A stretch of DNA of 64,000 bases from Vagococcus luciliae (GTDB lineage: Bacteria > Bacillota > Bacilli > Lactobacillales > Vagococcaceae): the NCBI RefSeq assembly GCF_024637875.1, contig NZ_CP102451.1:809001-873000 (forward strand). Reading direction: 5' to 3'. A program made the translations under genes and the position numbers. Below are positions 29,622 through 39,628 of the stretch, one piece after another. The notes under the pieces are model-generated. The model saw only the letters and a program-made list of their open reading frames with translations, was not told where the DNA came from and searched no databases. Every line of letters starts with the position of its first letter. Positions within the stretch are counted from its first letter, which is position 1.

Positions 29622-29687
29622 TAGCAGCTTAGTTTATTAAAAAATAAAAATTAAATAATCGAAAGATTTAAAATGGAGGAAAACAAC

Positions 29688-30059
29688 ATGGCATTAAACG
29701 TTGAACAAATTATTGCTGATTTAAAAGAATCAACTATTTTAGAATTAAATGATTTAGTTAAAGCTATCGAAGAAGAATTTGGTGTATCTGCTGCTGCTCC
29801 TGTAGCTGTAGCTGGTGGCGCTGCTGAAGGCGGAGCTGCTGCTGAACAAACTGAATTTACTGTAGAATTAACTTCTGCTGGAGATTCAAAAGTTAAAGTA
29901 ATCAAAGCAGTTCGTGAAGTAACTGGTTTAGGATTAAAAGAAGCTAAAGCATTAGTTGATGGAGCTCCATCACCAATTAAAGAAGGCGCATCTAAAGAAG
30001 AAGCTGAAGAAATCAAAGCTAAATTAGAAGAAGTTGGCGCTTCAATTACATTAAAATAA
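29688..30059 (+). CDS. rplL: 50S ribosomal protein L7/L12
   Basis: 123 residues: N-terminal dimerisation helices [20 protein letters not shown], an Ala/Gly-rich hinge (about 36-52), and the C-terminal domain with [23 protein letters not shown] that contacts translational GTPases. SD TGGAGG. The in-frame ATG at 29688 is preferred over an upstream codon because it gives the family N-terminus. Confidence 0.98.
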   Translation: MALNVEQIIADLKESTILELNDLVKAIEEEFGVSAAAPVAVAGGAAEGGAAAEQTEFTVELTSAGDSKVKVIKAVREVTGLGLKEAKALVDGAPSPIKEGASKEEAEEIKAKLEEVGASITLK

Positions 30060-30078
30060 TCATTTATTTTAATGATCG

Positions 30079-30107
30079 AGAGGAAGAGAAATCTTCCTCT
30101 TTTTTTT
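30079..30107 (+). terminator. Intrinsic terminator after rplL
   Basis: AGAGGAAGA and TCTTCCTCT pair around GAAA, followed by seven T residues. Confidence 0.9.
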
Positions 30108-30197
30108 ATTGTCTCAAAAGGATAAAAGTTGAGAATTTTGTTTATAAGACGTAAAATGTAAATGATAGAATAAAAGGAAAAAGAATTGGAGAAGATG

Positions 30198-31664
30198 ATG
30201 ATTAATCGATTACATGACGATAGTTTGGCATTACACACGGATTTATATCAATTAAATATGATGAAAACATATTGGGAATTAGGGCGTGATGATAGACATG
30301 CTGTATTTGAGTGCTATTTTAGAGATATGCCATTTAAAAATGGGTATGCTATTTTTGCAGGATTAGAAAGAGTGATTGATTATCTTGATAATTTAGTATT
30401 TTCTGATACAGATATTGACTATTTAAGACAAGTTACAACCTACCCTGAGGAATTTTTAACTTATTTAAAAGAATTTAAATTTAAGTGTACAGTACGATCT
30501 GCTCTAGAGGGAGAATTAGTTTTCAATAATGAACCAATATTCCAAGTAGAAGGACCCCTTGCGCAATGTCAATTGATAGAAACGGCCATATTAAACATTA
30601 TAAACTATCAAACACTGATTGCAACAAAAGCTGCGAGAATTCGTGCAGTATGTGGCGATGATTTAATTATGGAATTTGGAACACGACGAGCACAGGAACT
30701 TGATGCATCAATTTGGGGAACTAGAGCAGCTTATATAGGCGGTTTTGATTCAACAAGTAATGTCAGAGCAGGGAAAATGTTTGGTATACCTATTGCAGGA
30801 ACTCATGCTCATAGTTTAATTCAATCCTATCTTAATGATTATGAAGGATTTAAAGCCTATGCTCAAACGCATAAAGACTGTGTGTTTTTAGTCGATACAT
30901 ATGATACATTGCGCTCTGGTGTGCCTAGTGCGATACGAGTAGCTAATGAAATGGGCGATAAAATTAATTTTATTGGTGTTAGAATTGATAGTGGAGATAT
31001 GGCTTATATCTCTAAAAAAGTAAGAAAGCAGTTAGATGAGGCAGGGTATCCAGATGTTAAAATTTATGCATCAAACGATTTAGATGAATCGACTATTCTA
31101 AACTTAAAAATGCAACGAGCAAAAATTGATGTCTGGGGTATTGGAACAAAGTTAATCACAGCTTACGATCAACCAGCACTTGGAGCCGTGTATAAGATTG
31201 TATCCATTGAAAATGATGAGGGGAAAATGGTTGATACTATTAAACTCTCAAGTAATGCAGAAAAAGTATCAACTCCTGGTAAAAAACAAGTGTGGCGTAT
31301 TACTGGAGAAGATGGAAAATCAGAAGGCGATTATATTACACTTTGGACAGAAGACCCAAGAAAAGAAAAAGCATTGTATATGTTCCATCCAGTTCATACT
31401 TACATTAATAAAACTGTAGAAAATTTTACAGCTAGACCAATTTTACAAGATATCTATATAAAAGGAAAACGTGTTTATGATTTACCTACTTTAGAAGAAA
31501 TTAAACAACGAGCAACAGCCAATCAAGATTCTTTGTGGGAAGAATATAAACGTAGTTTAAACCCACAAAAATATCCAGTTGATTTATCGACAGAATGTTG
31601 GGAACATAAAATGGCAACGATAAAAAAAGTACACGAAATGACACATAACCAATCAAAAAAATAA
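30198..31664 (+). CDS. pncB: Nicotinate phosphoribosyltransferase
   Basis: About 488 residues, long form. LHTDLYQLNMMKTYW at the N-terminus, LIMEFGTRRAQELDA near residue 155 with the catalytic His-free loop of this subgroup, GTHAHSLIQSYLND, and RIDSGDMAYISKKVRK for phosphoribosyl binding. It salvages nicotinate to nicotinate mononucleotide. The frame opens at TTG 30186; ATG 30198 has better SD spacing (GGAG at 30188), and ATG 30195 is also possible. Confidence 0.94.
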   Translation: MINRLHDDSLALHTDLYQLNMMKTYWELGRDDRHAVFECYFRDMPFKNGYAIFAGLERVIDYLDNLVFSDTDIDYLRQVTTYPEEFLTYLKEFKFKCTVRSALEGELVFNNEPIFQVEGPLAQCQLIETAILNIINYQTLIATKAARIRAVCGDDLIMEFGTRRAQELDASIWGTRAAYIGGFDSTSNVRAGKMFGIPIAGTHAHSLIQSYLNDYEGFKAYAQTHKDCVFLVDTYDTLRSGVPSAIRVANEMGDKINFIGVRIDSGDMAYISKKVRKQLDEAGYPDVKIYASNDLDESTILNLKMQRAKIDVWGIGTKLITAYDQPALGAVYKIVSIENDEGKMVDTIKLSSNAEKVSTPGKKQVWRITGEDGKSEGDYITLWTEDPRKEKALYMFHPVHTYINKTVENFTARPILQDIYIKGKRVYDLPTLEEIKQRATANQDSLWEEYKRSLNPQKYPVDLSTECWEHKMATIKKVHEMTHNQSKK

Positions 31665-31682
31665 TCACATAAGGATAATCGT

Positions 31683-32147
31683 ATGAATAAAAAAGAAGCT
31701 GCTTTTTGGCAAAAATTTCTTAGTCAAACAACCATTAAAAATCCACAATTTGGTAAAGCTTGGTCGTTTGGAGGTACAAATGAACTGGCTGATGAATTAG
31801 CAAAACTTGTACTAAATAGTACCAAGACAGCAACAGCTAGTGCTAAAGTTGAGTATGAGTGGGAAAATGAGGTGTTACCAAAAGCTAAACATCATTATGA
31901 TATGTTGTTAGATGGAAGTGGAAATCCAGTAGCAGTTCTTATGACAACTAAAGTCTATATGACGAAATTTTGTGAAGTAACACCAGAACATGCCTATAAA
32001 GAAGGAGAAGGGGATTTATCACTTAAATACTGGAAACAAGTTCATTACGATTTTTGGCAAACATTATTTAAAGATATCTATAATAAAGAAGTAGATATAA
32101 TAGATATGGAAGTAGTATGTGAAGAATTTGAAGTTATTTATAAATAA
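31683..32147 (+). CDS. ASCH domain-containing protein
   Basis: 154 residues with the ASCH (PUA-like) fold: FGGTNELADELAKLVLNSTKTATASAKVEYEWEN near residue 30 and GDLSLKYWKQVHYDFWQ near residue 118. ASCH proteins bind RNA or hydrolyse modified nucleosides such as N4-acetylcytidine; which applies here is unknown. It sits 18 bases behind pncB and is followed by a terminator, so the two are probably co-transcribed. Confidence 0.85.
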   Translation: MNKKEAAFWQKFLSQTTIKNPQFGKAWSFGGTNELADELAKLVLNSTKTATASAKVEYEWENEVLPKAKHHYDMLLDGSGNPVAVLMTTKVYMTKFCEVTPEHAYKEGEGDLSLKYWKQVHYDFWQTLFKDIYNKEVDIIDMEVVCEEFEVIYK

Positions 32148-32150
32148 ATA

Positions 32151-32188
32151 AAAAAAGACATCTTTTTGTGAAAAGTTGTCTTTTTTAT
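32151..32188 (+). terminator. Intrinsic terminator after the ASCH gene
   Basis: AAAAAGACATCTTTT and AAAAGTTGTCTTTTTT pair around TGTG. Confidence 0.8.
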
Positions 32189-32260
32189 TATCAAATATAT
32201 TTAAATGACATTTAATGTAAAATATCAATTATTTTTTTATTAAAAGTTTATTATTATTAC

Positions 32261-32292
32261 ATATGATAATTATATGCATATGCTATATGATA
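32261..32292. promoter_or_regulatory. Direct ATATGATA repeats before the SARP-like regulator
   Basis: ATATGATA occurs at 32261-32268 and 32285-32292, 24 bases apart. The same octamer recurs downstream of the gene at 33201-33208 and 33275-33282. Direct repeats are the usual target of SARP-type regulators, so these may be its binding sites. Confidence 0.35.
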
Positions 32293-32327
32293 AACTACCA
32301 GATATTACAATGAAAAAGGGGTACATA

Positions 32328-33029
32328 ATGGTGGAACAAAAAAGTATTTATGTAAACAGTTTTGGCAGAGGGCGTTTACTCAATGACAAAGGAGAACGCA
32401 TTTTACTTCGTACAAAGAAAGCATATGAATTATTTTTTTATCTTTTCCATTATAGAGAAGAGTTAGTTACTAAAGATGATCTAGTTGATATGTTATTTCC
32501 AGATATGACTAGTGAGCGAGGCGGAAGTAACTTACATACAACCATCTATCAAATTAGGAAAGAGTTTGATAAACATGGTTATCCTGATATTATCGTGTAT
32601 AAAGCTGGGACTTATTTTATTAATGCACAAATCAAAAGTGATTGTGAAGAAGTTCAAAAAATTTTAATGGATATGTTAACAGAAGAATCCTTGATGAGAA
32701 TATTAAAAGTTTATGATGGTCAATATTTTGAAAGAGATAACTATGAGTGGAGTGAGTATCTAAGAAATGATATTCATAGTAAAATTATATTAGGTGTGAA
32801 AGAAGCGATATCTTTAAACAAACTTTCTAATATGGTGTTAATGCAATTTTTACTTGTATTTAAAGAGGATTGTTTATGTGATTTAGAATTATTGGATAGT
32901 ATTTTAGACCAATTTAATCAAAGTAGGGATAGATTGAAAGTCAAAAAGATAATAAATGATGCACAAAGATATTGGGAAATTAATATGTTGTGCACTTTAC
33001 CTGAAGAAATTAGTAAAAAGTATCAATAA
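32328..33029 (+). CDS. SARP-like transcriptional regulator (winged helix plus BTAD-like region)
   Basis: About 233 residues. An N-terminal OmpR/PhoB-type winged helix (LLNDKGERILLRTKKAYELFFYLFHYR, then GGSNLHTTIYQIRKEF near residue 65) is followed by an all-helical part resembling the bacterial transcriptional activator domain (YDGQYFERDNYEWSEYLRND). There is no receiver domain. This layout is that of SARP-family activators, uncommon as single genes in Lactobacillales. SD AAAGGGG fits ATG 32328 rather than the in-frame ATG at 32274. Targets unknown. Confidence 0.7.
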   Translation: MVEQKSIYVNSFGRGRLLNDKGERILLRTKKAYELFFYLFHYREELVTKDDLVDMLFPDMTSERGGSNLHTTIYQIRKEFDKHGYPDIIVYKAGTYFINAQIKSDCEEVQKILMDMLTEESLMRILKVYDGQYFERDNYEWSEYLRNDIHSKIILGVKEAISLNKLSNMVLMQFLLVFKEDCLCDLELLDSILDQFNQSRDRLKVKKIINDAQRYWEINMLCTLPEEISKKYQ

Positions 33030-33050
33030 ATGTTAATACTGTATTATGAT

Positions 33051-33083
33051 AAATAGTCTAATAAAGGTATTAGACTATTTTTT
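33051..33083 (+). terminator. Terminator after the SARP-like gene
   Basis: AAATAGTCTAATA and TATTAGACTATTTTTT pair around AAGG. Confidence 0.85.
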
Positions 33084-33406
33084 ATGCGTATTATTTTTAG
33101 TTTTATTAGACTAAAAGTAACATTTTCGTTACCGAATAAGGTAAATTTTTCATGATTGACAAGACTTGTAGCCATAGGAGATTTTCTATAAAATATTATC
33201 ATATGATACATATTTTATAATATCTCATATTGTTTAAAAAGTATAAATTGCGGTATTTTCCAACAAAATGGCTTATATGATATAAAGGAACTGTTTTTTT
33301 GAATAAACTAACTAAGTTAGTTAAAAGGTTAAGTTGACTTTAAGACCAGACAAGTTTCTTTAACGTTACGTCAAAATAGATGGTTTGAACAAGTTTTATA
33401 ACAAAG
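33084..33406. other. Gene-poor gap between the SARP-like gene and pgmB
   Basis: About 320 bases without a supported gene. It holds the perfect palindrome TATCATATGATA (33197-33208), a further ATATGATA (33275-33282), the dyad AACTAACTAAGTTAGTT (33306-33322) and a possible 12-codon frame from TTG 33299 behind AAAGGAA (MNKLTKLVKRLS). None is firm evidence of a gene. Confidence 0.4.
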
Positions 33407-33450
33407 AAAAAGCTTCGAGCCTTGGATTATTCCATGGTTCGAAGCTTTTA
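33407..33450 (-). terminator. Intrinsic terminator of malP-pgmB
   Basis: On the minus strand TAAAAGCTTCGA pairs with TCGAAGCTTTTT, with CCATGG/CCAAGG inside, ending in TTTTTCTTT. Confidence 0.8.
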
Positions 33451-33454
33451 TAGA

Positions 33455-34114
33455 TTAGTCTACCCAATTTTTTGTTAAAAACTCATAGGTTAAGTCGTTA
33501 GTTGTTGAAACTAGTGTGATGTCTGTGCCTAAATCTTGGCTGTTACTAACACCAATTGGTAGAGCGCCACTTTTTTTGATTGCTGTAATACCTGCTTTTG
33601 AGTCTTCAATCCCTATACAACTTGATATTGAGCAATCAATGGCTTTTGCAGCAGCGATAAAAATATCCGGTGCAGGTTTGCCAAAAGCCACACTACTAGG
33701 ATCGACAATAGCATCAAAATAACTCGTTAATTTCATTTTTTTTAATAATAATGGGCCATTTTTACTGGCGGAGGCTAAGGCTATTTTTATATGATGTTGC
33801 TTTAATTCTTTTAGTAGGGGAAGAATTCCTGGAAAAATATCGTCTTCTGAAAAAGATTGTATCATCTCAACGTAAACATCATTTTTTTTTGCAGCAAGCT
33901 CTTTAAAGGTATCGTCATCAATATCAGACCTTTTGCTACCGTGTTTCAAAATTAAGTCTAACGAATCTTCGCGACTCACACCTTTTAATTGTTCATTAAA
34001 TTCTCGATCGATATCAATTCCTAACTCCTTAGCTAAACTCTTCCATGCTCTATAATGGTATTCTGCCGTATCTGTGATGACACCATCTAAGTCAAATAGT
34101 ACTCCTTGAAACAT
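33455..34114 (-). CDS. pgmB: Beta-phosphoglucomutase
   Basis: 219 residues, HAD superfamily. Nucleophile motif [19 protein letters not shown] at the N-terminus (the extra Asp of beta-PGM), [15 protein letters not shown] cap-domain motif, ALASASKNG and the terminal acidic pair in [13 protein letters not shown]. It converts beta-glucose 1-phosphate, released by MalP, to glucose 6-phosphate. It starts one base after the malP stop. Confidence 0.95.
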   Translation of the reverse strand: MFQGVLFDLDGVITDTAEYHYRAWKSLAKELGIDIDREFNEQLKGVSREDSLDLILKHGSKRSDIDDDTFKELAAKKNDVYVEMIQSFSEDDIFPGILPLLKELKQHHIKIALASASKNGPLLLKKMKLTSYFDAIVDPSSVAFGKPAPDIFIAAAKAIDCSISSCIGIEDSKAGITAIKKSGALPIGVSNSQDLGTDITLVSTTNDLTYEFLTKNWVD

Positions 34115-34115
34115 A

Positions 34116-36395
34116 TTATTCCACTCCTTTAATCATTAATTTAACTGTTAATGAGTCGGTCAGTGTGTGCGTATTACCATAAATTGTGACATCTAAAGGT
34201 TCACCATTTAATAAATCAATGTTAATGTTATCTGATACACTGATATAAAGTAGACGACCTCGATAGTTTATATGGAAAGCATAACTGTCCCATTTTGTTG
34301 GTAAGAAAGGAGCAAAGCTAAGTGATTCGTTGAAAACTTTCATTTGTGCAAAGCCTTGTACGATGGTCAACCAACTTCCAGTCATTGATGTGATATGTAG
34401 CCCGTCATCTGTGTCATTATTGTAGTTATCTAAGTCTAGTCTAGCAGTTCGTTGATACATTTCTACCGCTTTTTCTTCCATCCCTAATTCTGCAGCTAAT
34501 ATGGAATGGATACATGGAGAAAGGGATGATTCATGTACGGTCATTGGCTCATAAAATTCAAAGTTTTTACGTTTTTCTTCAATAGTGAATTGATCGTTAA
34601 AGAAATAAATTCCTTGTAGTACATCTGCTTGTTTGATAAAACAAGAGCGTAAAATTTTATCCCAAGACCAGTTTTGATTCAACGGAACATCTTTTTTATC
34701 TAAATCAGTGACAGGCATTAAATCCTTGTCTAAAAAAGTATCGTGCTGAACAAAAATGCCAAGTTCTTCATCTTTCGGTAAATACATTTTATCGATAATA
34801 TCTTGCCAATGTGCCATTTCTTCTTCAGACAAGGATATAGTTGTATCGTTTTTATAAAGTTGATAATTTTCGAGTGTGTAGCTTAATACCCAGCGTGCAA
34901 TATAGTTTGTGTACCAGTTATTATTAATATTATTTTCATATTCATTTGGTCCAGTAACACCATGAATCATGTAAGCATCATGACGTTTAGAAAAATGAAC
35001 TCTGTCAGCCCAAAAACGTGAAATTTCAGATAATACTTCTAGTCCTTCGTGTTTCAAGTAAGAGGTGTCACCGGTATAGTTTGTGTAATTATAAATAGCA
35101 TAAGCGATAGCGCCGTTTCGGTGGATTTCTTCAAAGGTGATTTCCCATTCGTTGTGGCACTCAACTCCTGTGAAAGTGACCATTGGATAGAGAGCACCTT
35201 GTAATCCTTGCTGTCTAGCATTGTGCTGTGCTTGTGGTAGTTGATTATGACGGTATTTTAACAAGTTTTTTGTCACACTAGGTTCAGCTAAAGATAAGTA
35301 TAATGGAACTGCGTAAGCTTCAGTGTCCCAATAAGTTGCACCACCATATTTTTCACCAGTAAATCCTTTTGGACCAATATTTAGGCGCTCGTCTTCACCA
35401 TAGTAAGTTGAAAATAATTGGAATAAATTGAAGCGAATGCCTTGTTGAGCTTCGTCATCACCTGTAATAACCACATCTGCTACTTTCCAACGTTTTAACC
35501 AAGCGTTTTTATGTTGAGAGATTAATTCTTCTACAGTATTTTTATTAACTTGATTTAATAAATTTCTAGCATGTTCTAATTGATTATTTTCTGCAATGTC
35601 TCGGCTTGTAACGACAATCACTTTTTTATCTAATGAGATGATATCGCCAGTTTGTAATGTCGTAGTGATTATTTCTGAAGCTTCAAACTCTTTGAATTCT
35701 TTTTTAGTAGGTAAGTTTGGTTGAGATAAATCATTTTGCATGAACGTTGTCACACAGAATTCATCTATACCAAAAGGGTTGCTGATGGTTTTCGCTGTGA
35801 CAAAGTTCTCACCACTTTGTCTATGTTCCCAAAACATATCATCGTAATTGCTATCTTCATTATGAACATGGTTATCTAATTTAGAGACTAATGTAATCTC
35901 ACCTGATCCTTCTAGCATTTCGACAGATACGTTAACTAAAGCCAGTTCTTTAATAGTTAAGCTAAGCAAGCGTTTGAAAGAACACTTAACAGTGCAATCG
36001 TTAATAGTTACTGTAAACTGGCGTGATAGAATGCCATGTTGCATGTCTAATTCTTGATAAAAATCTGTAGGTGTTATCGTATTTAAATCAATTTTATGAT
36101 TGTTAACATATATATCAACAGCAATAAAATCAATTGCATTAATGACTTTTCCAAAATAGTCCGGGTAACCATTCTTCCACCAACCAACACGTGTTTTATC
36201 AGGATACCAAACACCTGCCAAATAAGTTCCTTTGTGATTATTTCCTGAGAAACCTTCTTCAAAGTTTCCTCTTAATCCCATATAGCCATTTCCAATACTT
36301 GTTAAAGATTCTTGCAAACGGATATCTTCTTTGTGTAATGAGTGAGTGGTTAATTTAAATGGGTTAATGTCAAACAGTCTTTTTAAATGAGTCAT
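34116..36395 (-). CDS. malP: Maltose phosphorylase (GH65)
   Basis: 759 residues, as expected for GH65. The catalytic acid lies in [18 protein letters not shown] near residue 410-425, with [17 protein letters not shown] and [19 protein letters not shown] as further family motifs. GH65 also contains trehalose and kojibiose phosphorylases; maltose is preferred because of the neighbours pgmB, malT, mapP and malR. The reaction is maltose plus phosphate to glucose and beta-glucose 1-phosphate. SD GGAGGG. Confidence 0.92.
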   Translation of the reverse strand: MTHLKRLFDINPFKLTTHSLHKEDIRLQESLTSIGNGYMGLRGNFEEGFSGNNHKGTYLAGVWYPDKTRVGWWKNGYPDYFGKVINAIDFIAVDIYVNNHKIDLNTITPTDFYQELDMQHGILSRQFTVTINDCTVKCSFKRLLSLTIKELALVNVSVEMLEGSGEITLVSKLDNHVHNEDSNYDDMFWEHRQSGENFVTAKTISNPFGIDEFCVTTFMQNDLSQPNLPTKKEFKEFEASEIITTTLQTGDIISLDKKVIVVTSRDIAENNQLEHARNLLNQVNKNTVEELISQHKNAWLKRWKVADVVITGDDEAQQGIRFNLFQLFSTYYGEDERLNIGPKGFTGEKYGGATYWDTEAYAVPLYLSLAEPSVTKNLLKYRHNQLPQAQHNARQQGLQGALYPMVTFTGVECHNEWEITFEEIHRNGAIAYAIYNYTNYTGDTSYLKHEGLEVLSEISRFWADRVHFSKRHDAYMIHGVTGPNEYENNINNNWYTNYIARWVLSYTLENYQLYKNDTTISLSEEEMAHWQDIIDKMYLPKDEELGIFVQHDTFLDKDLMPVTDLDKKDVPLNQNWSWDKILRSCFIKQADVLQGIYFFNDQFTIEEKRKNFEFYEPMTVHESSLSPCIHSILAAELGMEEKAVEMYQRTARLDLDNYNNDTDDGLHITSMTGSWLTIVQGFAQMKVFNESLSFAPFLPTKWDSYAFHINYRGRLLYISVSDNINIDLLNGEPLDVTIYGNTHTLTDSLTVKLMIKGVE

Positions 36396-36429
36396 ACTAT
36401 TCCCTCCATGAATTAAAGTTGTTAATTAC

Positions 36430-36458
36430 ATGATATACGCAAACGATTGCGAAAGCAA
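36430..36458 (-). promoter_or_regulatory. malP-pgmB promoter with LacI-type operator in the spacer
   Basis: On the minus strand TTGCTT, 17 bases, TATCAT. The near-palindrome CGCAAACGATTGCG (36438-36451) fills the spacer, so a bound LacI-family repressor would block polymerase. The sequence fits a MalR operator and also overlaps the cre consensus. Confidence 0.75.
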
Positions 36459-36510
36459 TATAAAAATAAAAATGTTTTTTTATATTGTTTAAATATGATT
36501 TAAAAAAGTG

Positions 36511-36539
36511 TTTACTTTTCATAAACTGATACGTATAAT
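36511..36539 (+). promoter_or_regulatory. malT promoter
   Basis: TTTACT (36511-36516), 17 bases, TATAAT (36534-36539). Confidence 0.7.
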
Positions 36540-36547
36540 ATGAATTA

Positions 36548-36561
36548 CGCAAACGATTTCG
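36548..36561. promoter_or_regulatory. LacI-type operator at the malT transcription start
   Basis: CGCAAACGATTTCG shares its first eleven bases with the operator in the malP promoter except for one position and covers the predicted start site of malT. A MalR operator or cre site. Confidence 0.7.
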
Positions 36562-36595
36562 TTTAAGATTAATTTAAGAAAGAGGTAAGGGTACA

Positions 36596-38767
36596 ATGAA
36601 AAAGTTACTAAGTTTTGAGTTTTGGCAAAAATTTGGAAAAGCATTAATGGTTGTGGTAGCTGTTATGCCTGCTGCTGGATTAATGATTAGTATCGGAAAA
36701 ACGATTCCGATGATGTCACCAGATATGGCGTTTTTAGTAACAACTGGTGGAGTAATTGAAAATATAGGATGGGGAATTATTGGAAATCTTCATTTATTAT
36801 TTGCACTAGCAATTGGTGGTAGTTGGGCTAAAGAACGTGCAGGAGGAGCTTTTGCTGCAGGTATTTCATTTATTTTGATTAATCGTATTACTGGCTCAAT
36901 TTTTGGTGTGACTTCAGAAATGCTGACAAACGATGAAGCATTTACTCACACATTATTTGGAACTAAAATCATGGTTAAAGGATTTTTCACTAGTGTACTT
37001 GAAGCACCAGCGTTAAATATGGGTGTTTTTGTCGGAATTATTGCGGGATTTGTCGGAGCGATGGCTTACAATAAATACTATAATTATCGTAAATTACCAG
37101 ATGCATTATCATTCTTTAATGGTAAGCGCTTTGTGCCATTTGTTGTCATACTTTGGTCAACGATTGTTTCAATTGGTTTAGCTATTGTATGGCCAGTTAT
37201 TCAATCAGGAATTAACAATTTTGGTTTGTGGATTGCTCAATCACAAGAATCTGCACCAATTTTGGCACCGTTTTTATATGGAACACTTGAGAGATTATTA
37301 CTACCATTTGGATTGCATCATATGTTGACTATACCAATCAACTATACTCAACTAGGTGGAACCTATGAGATTTTATCTGGGGCACAAGCTGGAACGCTTG
37401 TCTACGGACAAGATCCTCTATGGCTTGCTTGGGCAACTGATTTATTTAACTTAAAAAATGCTGGAAATGTTGAACAATATAATTATGTGTTATCAAATTG
37501 GACACCAGCTCGTTTTAAAGTAGGGCAAATGATTGGCGCATCAGGTATTTTAATGGGCTTCACTTTGGCGATGTATAAAAATGTGGATAGTGATAAGAGA
37601 AAACAATATAAATCAATGTACGTCTCAGCAGCGTTGGCAGTATTTTTAACCGGTGTTACAGAACCGTTAGAATTCATGTTTATGTTTGCAGCAGTTCCGT
37701 TGTATCTAGTGTATGCAGTGATTCAAGGAGCGGCATTTGCGATGGCCGACATCATCTCATTACGCGTCCATTCATTTGGAAATATTGAGTTGCTAACACG
37801 AACACCATTAGCCATTAAAGCAGGATTAACACAAGATTTGATTAACTTTGTGATTTGTATTATCGTGTTTGCTATTGTTTCTTATTTTATTGCTGGATTT
37901 ATGATCAAGAAATTTAATTTAGCAACACCAGGTAGAAATGGAAACTATGATGTGGATACGTCAGATAATACATCTTCAACAGGAAGTTCTGAAGGAATCT
38001 CCCCACAAATCGTATCAATCATCCAACTACTTGGTGGAAAATCAAATATTTCTGAAGTAGATGCTTGTATGACTCGTTTAAGAGTAAGTGTCAAAAATGC
38101 CGATTTAGTTGGAACAGAACAAGAATGGAAAAAAGCAGGAGCACTTGGTTTAGTGATAAAAGATAAAGGTGTTCAGGCGATTTATGGACCAAAAGCAGAT
38201 GTTATCAAATCTGACGTACAAGATGCGTTAGATAGTGGGGTTGACATTGATTCTCTTACTGTTGATACCGTTATTAATGAGCCAAACGAACAAACAACTG
38301 TTCAAAAAAATGTTACCATTCCATTTGTTTCTGTAGCAGACGGAGAAGTCATTCCGATAGAAACTGTTTCAGATGATGTGTTTTCGCAAAAAATGATGGG
38401 CGATGGTTTTGCGGTAAAACCATCGAATAGTCAAGTGGTTTCACCAGTATCTGGTGTGGTTCAGTCAATTTTTCCAACAAAACATGCCATAGTGTTATTA
38501 ACACCTGAAGGATTAGAAGTGTTAGTACATATGGGACTAGATACTGTAGAGATGACTAAACAAGTATTTGACGTATCAGTTAAAGAAGGTGATACTGTAA
38601 AAGCGGGTCAATTATTAGCAACAGTCGATTGGAAAACAGTTGAGAATGAAGGAAAGGGTACCACGATTGTAGTAGTTTTTACAAATACACAAGAAATTAA
38701 AACGCTCGAGTTATCAACTGTTGGTGAACATAAATCATCAGAAAAAATTGGTCAAGTATCATTATAA
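36596..38767 (+). CDS. malT: Maltose-specific PTS transporter, EIICBA fusion MalT
   Basis: 723 residues in the order C-B-A. The EIIC membrane domain (about 1-440) begins FWQKFGKALMVVVAVMPAAGLM and is glucose/maltose type. EIIB has the phosphorylated Cys in DACMTRLRVSVKN near residue 495; EIIA has VLVHMGLDTVEM with the active His near residue 645. In Enterococcus faecalis MalT brings maltose in as maltose 6'-phosphate. Divergent from malP; mapP follows 15 bases later. Confidence 0.93.
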   Translation: MKKLLSFEFWQKFGKALMVVVAVMPAAGLMISIGKTIPMMSPDMAFLVTTGGVIENIGWGIIGNLHLLFALAIGGSWAKERAGGAFAAGISFILINRITGSIFGVTSEMLTNDEAFTHTLFGTKIMVKGFFTSVLEAPALNMGVFVGIIAGFVGAMAYNKYYNYRKLPDALSFFNGKRFVPFVVILWSTIVSIGLAIVWPVIQSGINNFGLWIAQSQESAPILAPFLYGTLERLLLPFGLHHMLTIPINYTQLGGTYEILSGAQAGTLVYGQDPLWLAWATDLFNLKNAGNVEQYNYVLSNWTPARFKVGQMIGASGILMGFTLAMYKNVDSDKRKQYKSMYVSAALAVFLTGVTEPLEFMFMFAAVPLYLVYAVIQGAAFAMADIISLRVHSFGNIELLTRTPLAIKAGLTQDLINFVICIIVFAIVSYFIAGFMIKKFNLATPGRNGNYDVDTSDNTSSTGSSEGISPQIVSIIQLLGGKSNISEVDACMTRLRVSVKNADLVGTEQEWKKAGALGLVIKDKGVQAIYGPKADVIKSDVQDALDSGVDIDSLTVDTVINEPNEQTTVQKNVTIPFVSVADGEVIPIETVSDDVFSQKMMGDGFAVKPSNSQVVSPVSGVVQSIFPTKHAIVLLTPEGLEVLVHMGLDTVEMTKQVFDVSVKEGDTVKAGQLLATVDWKTVENEGKGTTIVVVFTNTQEIKTLELSTVGEHKSSEKIGQVSL

Positions 38768-38782
38768 AGTGAGGAAAAAAAG

Positions 38783-39607
38783 ATGAAGTGGTTAACAATA
38801 AATATTCACAGTTGGATGGAAGAACATACGGAAGAAAAGATGGACACGCTAGCCAATTTTATCGTATCAAATGAACTGGACGGGTTATCTTTACAAGAAG
38901 TAAATCAACGAGTTGATGCTTTAGAGGAAATCGATCCACTTCATTTTTCTCCTTCTGAAAATGAATCAGTAATCATTCGAGAAGATAATTATGCTTTATG
39001 TTTAGTAAAACGGTTAGCTGAACTTGGAGAAACTTATTATTGGAGTTGGACGTTTAGTCATATTGGATATGATGTATTTGAAGAAGGTGTTGCTATTTTA
39101 TCAAAAAAACCTTTACAATCAAGTGCTGTATTAGTATCATCAGCGGATGATAAGACCGATATAAAAAGACGTATGATGCTCTGCTCTAAAATTAATGACG
39201 CACATGGAGACATCATGGTAACAAGTAATCATTATTCATGGTGGAGTGATGCTAAGACTGAAGGATTTCAGCTAGAGTGGGAAATGACCAAGCAATTTTT
39301 AGATCAATATAATTGCCTTAAGATGTTATTTGGTGATTTTAATGGCCCTGCCACTGTTAGAAATGAAACATATGATTTGGTAACAGACTCATTTTTTGAT
39401 ACCTTTAAGTTAGCAGAAATTGCTACAGGTCGTTATACAATTCCAGAAAAGATTGATGGATGGGACCATAACACACAACAGTTTAGAATTGATTATGCAT
39501 TTATATCAAAAAAATATCGGGTTAAATCACATGAAGTTGTATTTGACGGAGAAAAGTACCCATGCGTGAGTGATCATTATGGCGTAATGGTTTCTATTGA
39601 TAGGTAA
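38783..39607 (+). CDS. mapP: Maltose 6'-phosphate phosphatase MapP (endonuclease/exonuclease/phosphatase fold)
   Basis: 274 residues of the EEP superfamily. Conserved elements are LTINIHSW, DGLSLQEVN (metal-binding Glu), LLFGDFNGP-like FGDFNG near residue 188 and the C-terminal SDHYGVMV. In E. faecalis the equivalent gene encodes the phosphatase that links PTS uptake of maltose to maltose phosphorylase. The position directly after malT and before malR supports the same role; the biochemical assignment is by family and context. Confidence 0.88.
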   Translation: MKWLTINIHSWMEEHTEEKMDTLANFIVSNELDGLSLQEVNQRVDALEEIDPLHFSPSENESVIIREDNYALCLVKRLAELGETYYWSWTFSHIGYDVFEEGVAILSKKPLQSSAVLVSSADDKTDIKRRMMLCSKINDAHGDIMVTSNHYSWWSDAKTEGFQLEWEMTKQFLDQYNCLKMLFGDFNGPATVRNETYDLVTDSFFDTFKLAEIATGRYTIPEKIDGWDHNTQQFRIDYAFISKKYRVKSHEVVFDGEKYPCVSDHYGVMVSIDR

Positions 39608-39628
39608 TAAAAATTAGGAGACAAAACT

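Noticed and set aside
29651-30238. 195-codon minus-strand frame across rplL and its terminator
   Set aside because: Antisense to rplL and its terminator; Ala/Ser-rich shadow translation.
32274-32327. Longer N-terminus of the SARP-like regulator
   Set aside because: No SD at 32274, and the region holds the repeated ATATGATA sites; AAAGGGG fits ATG 32328.
33156-33192. Promoter TTGACA / TATAAA in the gap before pgmB
   Set aside because: The spacer is 25 bases and no gene follows on the plus strand.
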